Origin: Diplosphaera chodatii
Lineage: Eukaryota > Chlorophyta > Trebouxiophyceae > Prasiolales > Stichococcaceae
DNA length: 64,000 bases
Assembly: GCA_032358165.1 (NCBI GenBank)
Contig: JAALGY010000010.1
Coordinates: 186,001-250,000, forward strand
Direction of reading: 5' to 3'
Shown: positions 17,977 through 29,827 of the stretch, one piece after another
Layout: each line of letters opens with the position of its first letter
Numbering within the stretch: position 1 is the first letter of the stretch
Position numbers and translations under genes: made by a program
The notes under the pieces: model-generated
The model's input: the letters and a program-made list of their open reading frames with translations, nothing else
Database searches by the model: none
What the model was told of the DNA's origin: nothing

Positions 17977-20900
17977 ATGCAGCAGGTGCGGCGGCGCCTC
18001 CTGTGTGCCGTTGGAGGTGCCTGGGCCGGTGCACCAGTAGGCGGCAGCTCATACAGCAATCTGGCACTGGTAGCTCAGCACCTCGCCAGCCTGGTGCTGC
18101 AGACAGATGCCTGGCGCGATCCTGGCGTCGGGCAGCCGTGCAGCCTCTGTGGCTGGGCTCAGGCAGCGGCGCATGAGCATTGCAGGCATGCCGCGCAGGC
18201 CCCTGAGCATGGCTGCGGCAGCAACCAGCAGCAGTCGGGAATGTACAGTGGAAGCGCCTGCCATCAGCATGACCACGATCGAGGCAGCATCGAAGACCCA
18301 GCGGGCACTCTGCTCAGCCGCAGCAGCCTGCACATGAGCCTCCCGGCAGCGGCGCTGCTGGCTGCCGCAGCGCCCATGGAAACGGCGGCACCCGACGGCT
18401 TTGGGCCCGTGGTCGCCGCCACGCAGCTCATCGACGCCCTGCACGCCGCTACAGGGCTGCCTTGGTGGGCGACGCTGTCGGCCACGGCCGTCGGTGGGTG
18501 CCCAGCTTCTCATTTGGGCCAGCGGCCCACTGCCACGATCTCAATTGTGCCTCATATTGGCAGTTCTACACCAACAGGTATACTGTATTGAAGGCAGCTG
18601 TTTGAGCCTGAAAGAACACATGCGCAGGCGTGCGGCTGGCAATGCTGCCGCTGACGCTGCAGCAGATGCGGGCCGCGGCTGCAATCCCGCTATTCCAACA
18701 GGTGGGCGGCAGGCGAGGACTGCTGTGCAGCTGGCCGTGTAGCAGTGCACACTGGGCGCCCTGCTCGCCGCTCAATGCAGTGCTGTGCAGTTGTGTCAGT
18801 GCAAGTCCCAAACCCAAAAAAGGGGTTCTCAGGGCTGCTCTCGGAACCTGCGCAGGCTCGCAGCATGTCGGCAGCGGAGAGGGGTGCAGCTACAGCGGAG
18901 GCCCAGCCGGCGGCTGGCAGCCCTCGGCAGCCGGCAGGCAGCGCCGCGACCGCCGCAGCACCAGCGGCAGGGACTCGACCCCCTGGGCCCCAGTCCCCCA
19001 GCCAGTCTGCTGTGGCTGGCAGCGCTGCGGCGCCAGCGGCGGCAGCAGCGGCAGCAGGGGCGGGGCTGCAGCCGCGCTTGCAGCGCACCGCGCAGATCTT
19101 CGGGGAGCTGCGCGCGCAGCGCGGCCTGCCGTCGCCAGCCTGGATCCTGGTGGCGCCACTGGTGCAGGCGAGCACCTCATCGCCTCAAGAATGATTTCCA
19201 GATGTGCACCTCAGCCTCGGACCCAGCTGTCACTGTCTGCCCGGTGGTGCGCAGACAGCAAACCACATGAGTTTGGTGCTGGGTGCTGCGCTTGGTTCGC
19301 TGCTGTACTGACCGTCCAAAACGAACGAACAATGAATCAGCTAATCGGTCACCCCTATCTGGATGCAGCTGCCGGTGTTCATCACTGCCATGTGGGCTAC
19401 GCGGCGCATGGCGCTGGCGCCCTGGCCGGGACTTGAGGCCGGCGGCGCGGCCTGGTTCCCCGACCTGACAGTCCCCGCGCTGGACCTGGCGACGCAGACG
19501 GCGCAGGTGGGACACTCGGACTGTGGGACAAGCCAATCAGAGACGGGCGGCCTGCATGCTGGGTCCTTCCTGTTGGTGATGACGGCGCAACTGTGGCATT
19601 GGCATCCGGACCATAGCGGAGCTGCAGAGCCCACCCTGTACCTGTGTGTGTGCAGACTGCCCTGCATGGCGGCTGCAGCATGTGACCCAGATAAGTGTGA
19701 CACGTGCTGCCACCAGCAATTGTGCATGTATTTCACTGCAGGGCCTAGTGCCGCTGGGCAGCGCTGGCATCGTGCTGCCAGTAGCAGTTGCGGGCGTGAT
19801 GTTTGCAAATGTCAACGCTGCATTTGGCAATGCTGGCGGCGGCAGGCAGCAAGGTGAGCAGCTTCGTGCTCATGTGACAGCCGTCTTATGGTCGTCTGTG
19901 AACGCACTGCTGCCAGGTTGGTGGCTCTGAGCAGCGTCAGAAAGGGTGCGCTTCTGGGGAACACAGGGGTTCTGATCATGCCGCTGTTCCCTGTGTGTGA
20001 CATGGCAGCGCAGGTGCAGTGGAGACCTGACTGATGAGCACACTGCCACTGTCCCTAGAACACAGGGGAGGCTTGGAGTGAAGAGGTGATGCATATACGC
20101 CTAAAACCCCAGACGGTGCTGTCTGCTGTCCCGCAGGTGCGGTGGAGGCGTGGCTGATGGGCAAGCTGCGGCTGTTTCTGGAGTGGCTGACGGTGCCGAT
20201 GCTGCTGGTGGCGCTGCAGCTGCCGCACGCCTCGCTGGTGTACTGGCTGTCCAGCGGGCTGGCCACCCTGGGGCAGCAGTCCCTCCTCAGGCTGCCAGCC
20301 GTCAGGTACCTACTCGATTTTGGCTCAGATTCTGTCCTGCGGCCAGTCTGCGGCGGTGTCCAACGGCCTGGCCACTGGGATATTTGATGGCAGCACTGCA
20401 CAGTCGCGCTAAACGGGCTGCATGTACATTCCCACCCCGCAACAGCCGCCAGCATCAGCCGGCTGTCACGTGGCAGCAACGGCAACCGCCTGCTCAGCTC
20501 CTGACAGCATACAGGAACCTATCGAACACTCAAACGACTGTCGTCCGAAACGGCAACCCCTAATCCTGCTGCAGGGCTGCAGTGGGTCTGACACCGCCGC
20601 CGCCACCTGCTGACAGAGGACGGCTGCTGGACCGGCGGCCGGCAGCAGCAAGCCGTTCGGCGCCGTCAGCCGAGGTCAGCGCCGCAGCGACAGCATTTGC
20701 GGACGGCACGATGGATGTCGGGGCGCTGTTCCAGAAGGCAAGCTCCCTGTTTAGGGCTTCATATCTGCACTGCAAGTCTGCGGGAGTGGCACACGTGTGC
20801 GGCTGCTGTTCATATGGCAATTGGTACTGCTGGCAGCTTGAAACAGATTCTGATAGGACAAGTTGTATGTCGCTGGCAAGCTGATATGAGCTGGCAGCGC

Positions 20901-21997
20901 AGGCCGCGGAGCTCACCGCTGCAGGGCAGGCCGGCGGCGCCAGGCGCCTGCTGCAGCGTGTGCTGGAGCTGCGGCCTGGAGACGCCTCCGCCTGCTTCGC
21001 ACTTGGGCAGGTGCTCAGCCACTGTGGTCATTAGGTTGTTGGCAATTCGAGCTGCTGGGTTGGGAGCTCACCAAATATATGTGACAAGCAGAACGAGGGC
21101 GCCCATTGCACAGGCGATGGCAGTCTGGACAGCGTGACTAACCAAGGGCTGGCAGGCCGCGTTCAGGTCTGTCGAGGCGCCCGATGGCTGCGTGTTGCCA
21201 TGCGCAGGTGAACGCCTCGCTGGGCGACTGGCGGGACGCTGCGGCGTCGTACCAGGCGGCTGCAGACGCGTGGGGCACCGCTCAGCAGCAGCAGCAGCGG
21301 GCGCGCGCTCTCCTGGGCTGCGGCGTGGCGCTCGACCGCGCGGTGAGGCCTCTGCACTTCGGGCCAAGGGTGTCTGCAGCTAAGGCTGCCGTGATGCTGC
21401 AGTCAGGTTGGCAATGCCCTGTTGTACGCTCATGTGACATGCCCAGGCGTGCTGCTCAGGAAGGCATCAAGGAAGGCGTGCAGCTGACGACCGGCTCGTG
21501 CCTAACATACTGAACTGGATCTGCAGGGCGATGTGGAGGCCGCGCTGTCCGCCCTGCAGCAGGCAGCCGATCTGGCGGCTCCGGTCAGCCGAGCTGAGCC
21601 TGCAGCGGTTGCCCCCGTGCAGACGTTTGCGTCGCGGCCCCGGAAGCCAAACAGAAGCCGGAAGCAAGGCAAGGCAGCGGCTTCCAGCGCAGATGTTGGC
21701 GGTGGTCCTGCTGCCGCAGAGATCATATACCCTATGCACAGTGACAGCGCCAGCAGCATCAGCGGTGGCAGCAGCGGCGACAGCGGAAGCACCAGCAGCA
21801 GCACGGCCGGCCGCAGCGGCAGCGACAGCGGGAAGGAGACGGCGGTGCGGGCGCTGCTGGCCGCGGGCAGCATGCTGGCGCGGGCCGGCAGGAAGGAGGA
21901 AGCGGCTGACATTGTGCGCCGGGCTGTGGCGCTGGACCCCCGGCTGCGGCCGAAGTTCTTGGAGCCACTTGAACAAGAATTGCAACAAAGGCAGTAA
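17977..21997 (+). CDS. OXA2: OXA2-type (YidC/Oxa1/Alb3 family) membrane insertase with C-terminal TPR region (spliced)
   Basis: The insertase core begins near 18430 (LIDALHAATGLPWWATLSAT). The conserved basic step follows (RLAMLPLTLQQMRAAA, about 18630). A long Ala/Pro-rich insert (about 18830-19070) precedes FGELRAQRGLPSPAWILV. The plant OXA2 signature PGLEAGGAAWFPDLT lies at about 19428-19470, followed by membrane segments near 19740-19830 and 20160-20310. After about 20570 the protein becomes soluble and helical with TPR-like exons (LLQRVLELRPGDASACFALG, about 20940-21010; 21208-21342; 21527-21997), ending at TAA. A TPR tail on an Oxa1 core is typical of plant mitochondrial OXA2 proteins, which act in cytochrome c oxidase/c maturation and membrane insertion. 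The start is uncertain: 17977 is the longest frame, but an overlapping Ala/Arg/Ser-rich frame from 18107 could supply a spliced transit peptide. Confidence 0.85.
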
Positions 21998-22610
21998 TCA
22001 CCTTGAGCAGGAGCACAGCAGGCTGTGGGTTGAGCAGGAGCGTGCACTGTGGGTGTTGGCATCATTGTGGATCTCACGGACATGCACTGTCCCATCATGA
22101 CGCAACATGCAAGTTTGCTCCAGTGGCTTCAGTATTATACACCTCCGACCCTGCCCTGGTGTCAGGTGCAAGCCTGGCCAAACCACACCGATAGGCGCTC
22201 GGGTAGGCACGAGGCTTGTGAGCCGTCAAAGGCCACCATAGATGGCCCCTGATGTGGCACACCAATGATGCCGTGATGCAACAAATCACCTGATCGGAGG
22301 TTGCAAGCACAACAATTGTCTCCCGCTCCTGGTCAGCTCCTGTTCTGCTCACTTGCTGGCTTTCATTTCGTTTTCGTTTCTTTGGTTGCTGCTGCCGGCG
22401 CAGCGTCGGTCGCCAAGCGCTGGCAGTTGTGAGTGACGCCGCCTGACTGCGATCTGATCGAGTGGGGTACGATATTCGGTCTGGCCATCTTACGACACTG
22501 CAGCGCTTCCCACCACGCGGATCTGACGTAGAGAAGTAGCTGAACCGATAGCAAGCGCCCATTGTCTGGACTCCGATCGCAAAACAAGTAGTAGTTGCAG
22601 CTGCGCTGAG
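21998..22610 (+). promoter_or_regulatory. OXA2-lipase 1 spacer with promoter block conserved in the duplicate
   Basis: This contains the OXA2 3' UTR and the lipase 1 promoter. The stretch 22449-22480 (gcgatctgatcgagtg...) is nearly identical to 29661-29692 upstream of lipase 2 and sits about 135-165 bp before both start codons. It survives in an otherwise diverged spacer, which suggests a core promoter or 5' UTR element. Confidence 0.5.
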
Positions 22611-25600
22611 ATGGGATGCTGGCTGAACTTCGGGCTGCGCTTGGTGCTGGCGCCGGCGTTCGTGGCCAAGGCCGTCCTGCAGATACCCTTCAGCTACACC
22701 CGTGAGGAGCCATCACGCAGCGACGCATGGGGGGCCGGCGCCAGTCTGGCAGCGGCCAGCGGGAGCAGCCAAGCGACCAATGGCAAGGCGCACGCTGCCA
22801 GTGCTGCAGGGTACGTGCATGTCTGTGGGTCGACAACAAGGCCATCAGCATGCATGTAGCTGCGTGTTCCAATCCTGCTGTGCCGCTGCATAGCCATCAG
22901 CTTGTGTCGGTCCGTTGAAAACGCAGGCTGCCTGGCACGTCTCAGCCGCTGACGGCCACGCTCATCGGCAAGCCGGAGTTCCAGCTGGTGCTGCGGCGCA
23001 TTGTGGACATGTGGAGCTCGATGCCGCTGCTGCTGTATACAGCGCTGCCGTACAATATGGTGTTTGCCGTCGTCAAGCTGTTGGGCGCAGGCGTCTACCT
23101 CACCTGGCTGGAGCCTCACATGCAGCGCTTCCTGTCGATGTTCATTGGTGAGTGCCAGACCTTTGCCAGGTCTTGAGCCCAGCCTCGACACATACGAGCA
23201 AAGGCAGCAGCGGTTGAGCTGTGGTGCATCGTGATAGGCCCCAGCGGCTGGCGGGTTTTCATCCTTGCGCACCATGTCCTATGTTGGAGCCGAAGTGCAT
23301 CTGTGATCGCCGCCAGTTGCGCATGGGCTTGAGTCACCGCAAAATGGTTTGCAGAATGATACCCACAGCAACTGCATCGCCTGGGCACCCTGCAGGGAAG
23401 TACAAGCTGGAGAAACCGACCCCGGATGGGCAAAGGGAGGTGCTGTTCTCATTGACCAACAGCGTGGACACCAACTTTGCCCTGCCCATGGGCTATACTG
23501 CGTTCCCCTTCAGCATCGGCGCGCAGCCCAACGACAGAAAGGTGGCCACTTTCTGCAGCTTCTGGTCAGGCTGTCCAGCGGCTTTAACGCCTTGTTCTCT
23601 GGCGATGGTGCATGCATGGTTTGCCGGTCACACACGGCTGCGCTTTTGCTGGCTGCCCATGCCGAGCAGATGCCTGTTCTGATGACTGCAGGGATGCATG
23701 AGAGACAAATGTTGCGGTGCAGTAACGTAAGCCAACTGCGGTTCACAGCATGGTCACTGCTCACCTCTGTTTTTCAGGCTGAAATGGCCGGGGATGCCCA
23801 GCGGGCGCACCTGTGCAGCATGGCGGCCAAGCTGGCATACGAGGACCCGCTGATTGTAGCGGACGCCATTGAGCGCTGGGGCTTCAAGTTTCTAGCTGAT
23901 CAGCAGGTTTCTGGACGTTCTGATCTTGCAGTGGAGTCACAACTTTTTGGAACAGTAGCCTTCTTCTGGACGTTTTTCCAGCCATCACACCATCGCAACA
24001 GGAACCAGCACCATTGACATGCAGGCTGACCACGAGTCGTCTACAGTTCCAGAGACATACTGGTATGCCTTCTACAATGCACACGCTGTCATCATCTGCT
24101 TCAGGTGCGTGCTTTGGAAAAATCAGTGTCAGACATTATCAAGGACGCGTAGCATATTTCAAAGGCTACACTGTCTGCAAGGCCTGCTGCTTCTACGCAA
24201 GGGTGAACATCGTGCAGGGGCACCTCGCCGCTGAACCTCCTGAACTGGCAGACCGATGTTGACTTGGGGATGAGCAGCCACCCTGGCTATGGCCAGGTAC
24301 GCTGCTGCCGGCTGCCGGCTGCCTGCCGAATATCACAATAGTTGGGGTGTGCTGGTTGACAACCTCATAGCACGGTGTGACTGACTGCTACACCTTGTAA
24401 GCCTCCGGAGATGTGAGCTGCAGGTGCACGATGGTTTCTTCGAAGCGCTGTTTGGCAGAGCGCTGCACAAGCGCTCGCTGCGGGAAGGCTTTTCTACCAG
24501 CCCTGAAACAGTGTTTGGAGCCGCTTTCCAGGCCATGACCGAGGTGAGTGATGTAGGCGCAACGATGCCATCAGCTCAAAGATCAGATGCATTGTTGCCC
24601 TGCCTATCAGCTGTCACCCATGCTTTGCGTTGCACTTGATCCAGCATGCATGGTCGTCAGATTCAAAGCAACCTGCTGAGTCTCAGGAAATCGATGCCAT
24701 CCTCCTGGCGTGCAGTTTGACCCTGAGATCCTTTGTGCACGAATGTTGCAGGAACGTGTGGCTGGTAAGGAGATCTACATCTGCGGCCACTCACTGGGCG
24801 GTGATGCTCTTGAGATTTCCCCACCTTGAGAGCACCGGGATGCTGTGCATGCAGCATCGCACAGTGTTTTATGGGTTCGCTGAAAGCTGGTGCATTTGCT
24901 ATTAATCTACAGCACCTGGCTCGCCCCCAGGTTAAGATCCTGTTCAGCAGGTGCTCTGTCCTCTGTGTTCGCCATGGCCCTGACGATTCGCAACCCTGGA
25001 CTGACGGCCCGCATCGGCGGTGTGCTGACCTTCGGCCAGCCGCTGGTGGGGGACGCCGACTTTGCGGACATCTTCGATGATAAACTTGGCAGAATCACAC
25101 AGTGAGCAACACCTTCAAGCTGCTAGTTCGTGAAGCTACCTTATAGCATGCGCAGCGCGGTGTACATTATTGGGTCATATCGCCTTCTCCACCACCTGTG
25201 AACTGCCGTGGTGTAGCCAAATGTATATGCCTTGACCGCGACTTTGCACTCGTGTAGCTTACGATTGAGTCTGAACATACTGACTGAACACCCCTGTGGG
25301 TCCGACGTCGTTCAGATGGTTGCATATACCGAAGATCCTGAAGCTCTGAGTGGGTGTTCTGAACTGGCATGCTGCTGTGCAGGCGCTATGTGCATGCCTC
25401 TGATGTGGTGCCGCGAGTGCCTGCGGGGTTAGGGTATGTGCACCATGGCACGCTGCGCTTCATCCCGTCCTTTGATGTGTCCGACATGGTGCGTACGGCA
25501 TCGCCACGATGCCACTATTTGCGAAAAAATCCGGCAGGCAGGCATGTGCCATCTGTGCAAGCACTGGTGCAGCTGCAGTGGCCGGCATGCTTCTAAGTCC

Positions 25601-28583
25601 AACGAAGTGATGACTCGGCTATCCACCTACATATTGATGGCATTCACAGCTTCATTCAGCACTGCACATTGTACTGGGGTTGATTCTGACCTGATGCCTG
25701 TTGCCAGGGGCGGGTACCGACCAACAACGACCAGATGGAGGTGTTGCAGGACTGCGAGACGCGCCTCGGTGTGGCGCTCACGAACGGCGTCGTCAAGCTG
25801 TTCCGGAGCCAGGTGCGCAGCTGAAATGTGGAAGGCCCCAGTGCCCCGTCGGACCTGCATTCGATGGTGAACCTGCATTCGATGGTGAAGCATACTATGC
25901 TGTTGGGAGAATAGGCCTTTGCTGCTGGCGGCGGCATGTCCGGCGGCATATGCAAGGCTGGGAGAGGCACCAGACGCCAGCAGCCAGTTGCTGGCACGAT
26001 GTCCGCCACTGGCATTGGGAACCAGAAGATCTGAACGTGTCCTGAGCCCTCCGTTCACGTGCAGTCGCCGCCACAGGAGAGCGCGCTGCACACGCTCGTG
26101 CGGGGTGTCTTGCTGCTGCTCCCTGGTGTGCTGGTGCGCTCTGACACGCTGCCGTTCTGCTGCATCATCAGCACACGCAACGATGCGTTGCTCCTCCACC
26201 CTTCATGTACCCACACCTGTCCAATGAGCCCTGTATACGATGATGTACTCGGCGGATTGCTGCCGCTTGAGTTCAGGACTGCGATGTCAGGGACTGCTCT
26301 GGGTAGGCGGGAGCGTACAGAGGTGTGTCTTGCAATGCAGGACCATTTTCCGGGCGTCTACGAGGCCCTGCTGCGTGCAGCAATGGCCATCTCGGACGGG
26401 CCGGTCCCCCCTGGCGCACAAGTCACACATGGCTCGCCATCCTCTGCTGACGTGGTATGTTACCATGTTTTGCCATGCCGCACAGCATCAAGTGCACCTG
26501 CAGCTTCCTCTAATCACGCTCACGTGTTCTGCAGCGGCTAGTTGCCAGATTAGACGTTCGACGATTGACATTCTGTGTCCATCATGCAGGAGCCTACGCC
26601 GTGTGCACCTCTTCTTCTGGAGCACACAGTCCAGAGCGGCAATGTATCATCGGCTCGCACTTGGCTGACGGCGTCGCTGGACACAGCAAAGGCAGGCTCC
26701 ACTGCCTATCTGCTGTACCCTGGGGAGCAAGCCCAGGATACGCTGGAGCAGCTTCGTACGATGCTGGTGGCTGGCGGGTGCCATTGCACGCTTGAAACAC
26801 CAGACTTGTGGATTTTCGACTACTCAGGGTCCATCATTGGTGAGCTTCAGACGGGCGCGTCATGCTACATGGCAGCTCATGCATGACGTTATGCCCGCCA
26901 ACGCTGCATGTTTTTGAATGGCAGCATACCATCGTCTGAGCTGTTGGTGTGTTGCACCCTGCAGAAGAAAAGCCCTGGCTGAAGAGACTGGTCAATCGAC
27001 TCCGGGGTGGCGGCGACGACAGTAGTACAGGTGGGATCCCAGAGTGTGGCTCCATCCACATCGACTCATCCTGATTGCTTGTCTATAAAGAGGATGAAGA
27101 TGATCGAGACGACTGGGCAGTTCTCTGACTGTAATGACTGTGATCCTGTAACAGGCAGCTCAGTGCAGCCGCAGCAATGTGGTGACGGTTGCGCCGCCAT
27201 CCGGCTGCAGCCTGTCCAGGATCCAGACGCCAGCAGCATCAGCTACGTCAAAGTCCAGCAACTTCTGCAGCTCACTTTCGCACAGCAGCTGCAGCTGGGA
27301 TACTCGAAGCACCGCCCTGTGCCGGCGCATGCAACGGTGGTGCTGCAGCTGGCAGCCTGCCGCGAAGCTGGCCAGACCTGCATCAAGGTGCCAACCCTCA
27401 GTGCACGGCTGCAGGATGACGCACCCTCCGGGCATGGTAAACTGCAAGATGTACAAGTATCAAACCTGGCAGCCAAGGGCATCGTGCTGCGAGACTTCAC
27501 CATTGAACTCCGGGCAGCCAAACAAGATGCCAGCAGCAACAGCAGCAGCTGCAGCAGCAGCACGCAAGCATGGCAGCTGTCATCAATCAGCCCGCCCCCA
27601 GATGGCAAGCCCCTGGTGTGCAGCACTCGCGACTCGCTCCACAACTATCACAAGTAAGCAACTACCTGGTCTGCCGGCAAGTCAATCCTGCAACTAGTGC
27701 AGCGTTGTGCAAGATTCATTCGTTGCTGCTGTGCTCTCCAGATGCATAGTGAGGGGTCACCCATGGCGTTCTCATTACATGCTCTGTGTGTCGTGCAGGG
27801 TGGTAGACACCCGCGATTTGTCCGCTCAGTTCGGCCCGGAGTTTGCCCCCGGGCCCAACTTCAAGTTGGGATGGCTGCAGTGGTCGAAACACAAGTCCAT
27901 CAGCGAGCAGCCCACATACAAACGCGGCGACCCACTGGACGTGGACTGCATGGAAGTGAGCGGAATGCCGCTGAAAGATGGCAGCGACTTTTCAACTCCA
28001 ACGACACTGACGACGTGGCGGAACATCACCATGGCACTGATGGCGGGCATGCAAACCCGTGAACTGCTGGCAATCATGTGCAAGAAAACCAGCACACAGC
28101 TGACAGCAGAAGACAGCGGAGCTGCAGACGCGTCAGGACTTACCATACTGTGCTCGGCCGCCGTCACAGCGCTGCTGCTGCCGGACGTGGACAAGCATCT
28201 GGGCAAAGGGCAGGAGCCCCATAGCGTCAGAATCTGCAAGAGGGAGCGTGAAGCTCGGCAGTTCATCTTTGGCGACACAGCTGAGATGGTGCGCCATGTC
28301 AAAGCAATGTGCTGCAATTTGCGGGACTCCCCTTCGATAGACAATGAGAAAATATACTGCCAGCACTGCATATGTCAACCGGCGTGCTTGATTGCGTCTG
28401 TGGGCAGCCGCACATTCCATCAGGCAGGCTGTGTCGTGCCAACAGACTTGAAAAAGCAACCATGCGTGCTCTGCGCAGGTGATTCCTGCAGCAGGCCCTC
28501 CACCAGCCGCCGCTGTGCCAGCACATGCGGCGCGCGGACCAGATCCACCAGCACCAGCAAAGCCCCTTGGGGCCCAAACATAG
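22611..28583 (+). CDS. OBL1-like class 3 (triacylglycerol) lipase 1 with long C-terminal extension (spliced)
   Basis: The N-terminus has two hydrophobic stretches (FGLRLVLAPAFVAKAVLQ and LLLYTALPYNMVFAVVKLLG), as in plant oil-body lipases. The alpha/beta-hydrolase part has AHLCSMAAKLAYEDP (about 23800), GTSPLNLLNWQTDVDLG (24220-24275), nucleophile elbow ICGHSLGG (24775-24801), GGVLTFGQPLVGD (25015-25055), the Asp site HASDVVPRVPAGLGYVHH (25390-25445) and a C-terminal HF..Y box (DHFPGVYEALL, 26341), the likely His. From 26590 further exons join in frame by phase: 26590-26838, 26965-27030, 27155-27654 and 27801-28287. They encode over 400 residues I do not recognise, Gln/Ser-rich in part (LQLTFAQQLQLGYSKH; FKLGWLQWSKHKS). 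The last exon and stop (28583, or 28803 in another frame) are unsure. Known relatives hydrolyse triacylglycerol at lipid droplets. Confidence 0.8.
25853..25888. repeat. Perfect 18-bp direct repeat x2
   Basis: The unit acctgcattcgatggtga occurs twice back to back in an intron of lipase 1. The lipase 2 intron lacks it. Confidence 0.9.
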
Positions 28584-28803
28584 TAAGGCTCCTGCTCTGG
28601 GCTGCCTGCACGCACATGACAGCAGGTAAACTTACATGTGCACCACATTCTGTCAGCTGGCTCTGCAAACGGCCTATTTAGGCAAGAACTTTTGTATGCT
28701 CATGCATCCCCCAAATTCGTAATGGTGCGTGCAGGTCTCTGCGTATGGGCTCTCCGCCCTGAAGAAGGGAACCAATCCAGCAGCTCCATCTGGTGGTGCT
28801 TAG

Positions 28804-29193
28804 CAGCAACGGTTGGGTGCATTCACACGTTCACAAGGCGGCCTGAAGGCCTGGAGCAGGAAGCAGCAAGGCAAGGCAGCAGCTTCTGTCCTGGCTGCTG
28901 GTAGCGGTCCTGGCGCTGCGGCGGCACTAGGAGACCCTGTGCACAGTGATGGCGCCATCTGGACGGTAATGGCGGCAGCGGCGGCAGTGGCAGCACGGCC
29001 GACCACTGCACTGGCGGCAGCAGGAAGAGTTGTGCGGGTGCAGCTGGTTGCGGGCAGCATGCTAGTGCGGGCTGGCAGGAAGGAGGAAGCGGTTGAGATC
29101 ACGTATGTGGCGGGGGTGGCTGAGCTGGGGCTGCACCCTAACTTCTGGCCAATTGAACAGGAGCTTCAGCAGAGTCACCAAAGACTTGCATGA
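28804..29193 (+). pseudogene. OXA2 last-exon fragment (truncated duplicate)
   Basis: The frame reads WSRKQQGKAAAS, then AGSMLVRAGRKEEAVEI and FWPIEQELQQS, matching the C-terminus of the intact OXA2 gene (SRKQGKAAASS, AGSMLARAGRKEEAADI, FLEPLEQELQQ at 21650-21990). Homology begins at about 28810, directly after the lipase 1 gene, and no upstream OXA2 exon exists here. The conserved RRAVALDP TPR stretch has decayed and the Ser-rich linker has shortened. It is a passive passenger of the lipase duplication unless it serves as 5' sequence of lipase 2. Confidence 0.85.
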
Positions 29194-29827
29194 TGGCACA
29201 GCCATGCAGATGTACAGACCGGCTGCGGTTGACTGTGCCAGACAAGCTTGGGGCTACGTATGAGCAAAATCGGGATCTGTAGTTGACGTACGTGGCCCAT
29301 CATCACGCATTCCGCTTGCAGTGTGCTTTAGCAGCTGCACTTCGCTGCAGCACATAAGGGCCAACATGTTAACACCTGCCAAATCATCATGCTCTCGTGC
29401 AATCAAAAGGCAATCAAGCAGGGCAGAGCATGTGCCAATCGCCACAATTGCTGTCGTGCCCCGTGTGTGGCACGCCATGATGCCGACAATGCCGTGATGC
29501 AGCAGATCACCTGATTGGAGGTTGCAGCACAGCATTGATCCCTTGCATTTCTGTTCCAGTCCTCGTCTGCTCGCTTTGTGTCCTTCATTCTTCTTTCTTT
29601 CTTTGGTTGCTGCGGTTAGCGTTGATCGCGAAGTGCTGTTGGTTGCAGTCACGCCCAGCCGCGATCTGATCGAGTGTGGTACGAAATTCGGTGCGGGCCT
29701 CTGCACGGCACTGCAGCGCGTCTGCCATGCTGCATTGACTCTTGACTCAATCGACCAAGCTGTAGGCTCACTTGGCACCGGCCAACGGTTAGAGTTGGGT
29801 CACCGCACTGGTTGCAGCTGCGCTAAG
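29194..29827 (+). promoter_or_regulatory. Spacer upstream of lipase 2, duplicate of 21998-22610
   Basis: Blocks conserved with the lipase 1 spacer include aatgccgtgatgcagcagat (29488), a T/C-rich tract ending in tttctttggttgctgc (29596-29612) and gcgatctgatcgagtgtggt (29661-29680). The preserved order and distance to the start codon support this as the lipase 2 promoter. Confidence 0.55.

Larger units (their letters stand above)
21600..26430 (+). repeat. Segmental duplication, left copy (OXA2 3' end + lipase 1)
   Basis: This block is homologous to about 28804-33535: the last OXA2 exon, the spacer and the lipase gene up to its DHFPG exon. Spacer matches include the aatgccgtgatgca/ggaggttgca words and a pyrimidine-rich tract. 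Introns have diverged widely while exons remain alignable, so the duplication is not recent. Confidence 0.85.

Noticed and set aside
26590..28583. The lipase 1 extension as an independent gene
   Set aside because: Only about 120 bp separates it from the lipase exons, its first exon starts at an acceptor with no convincing ATG, and four successive junctions keep one reading frame. A separate gene is not fully excluded.
28638..28904. Plus-strand frame joining the end of lipase 1 to the OXA2 fragment as a fusion protein
   Set aside because: It does not use the OXA2 reading frame and has no splice or composition support.
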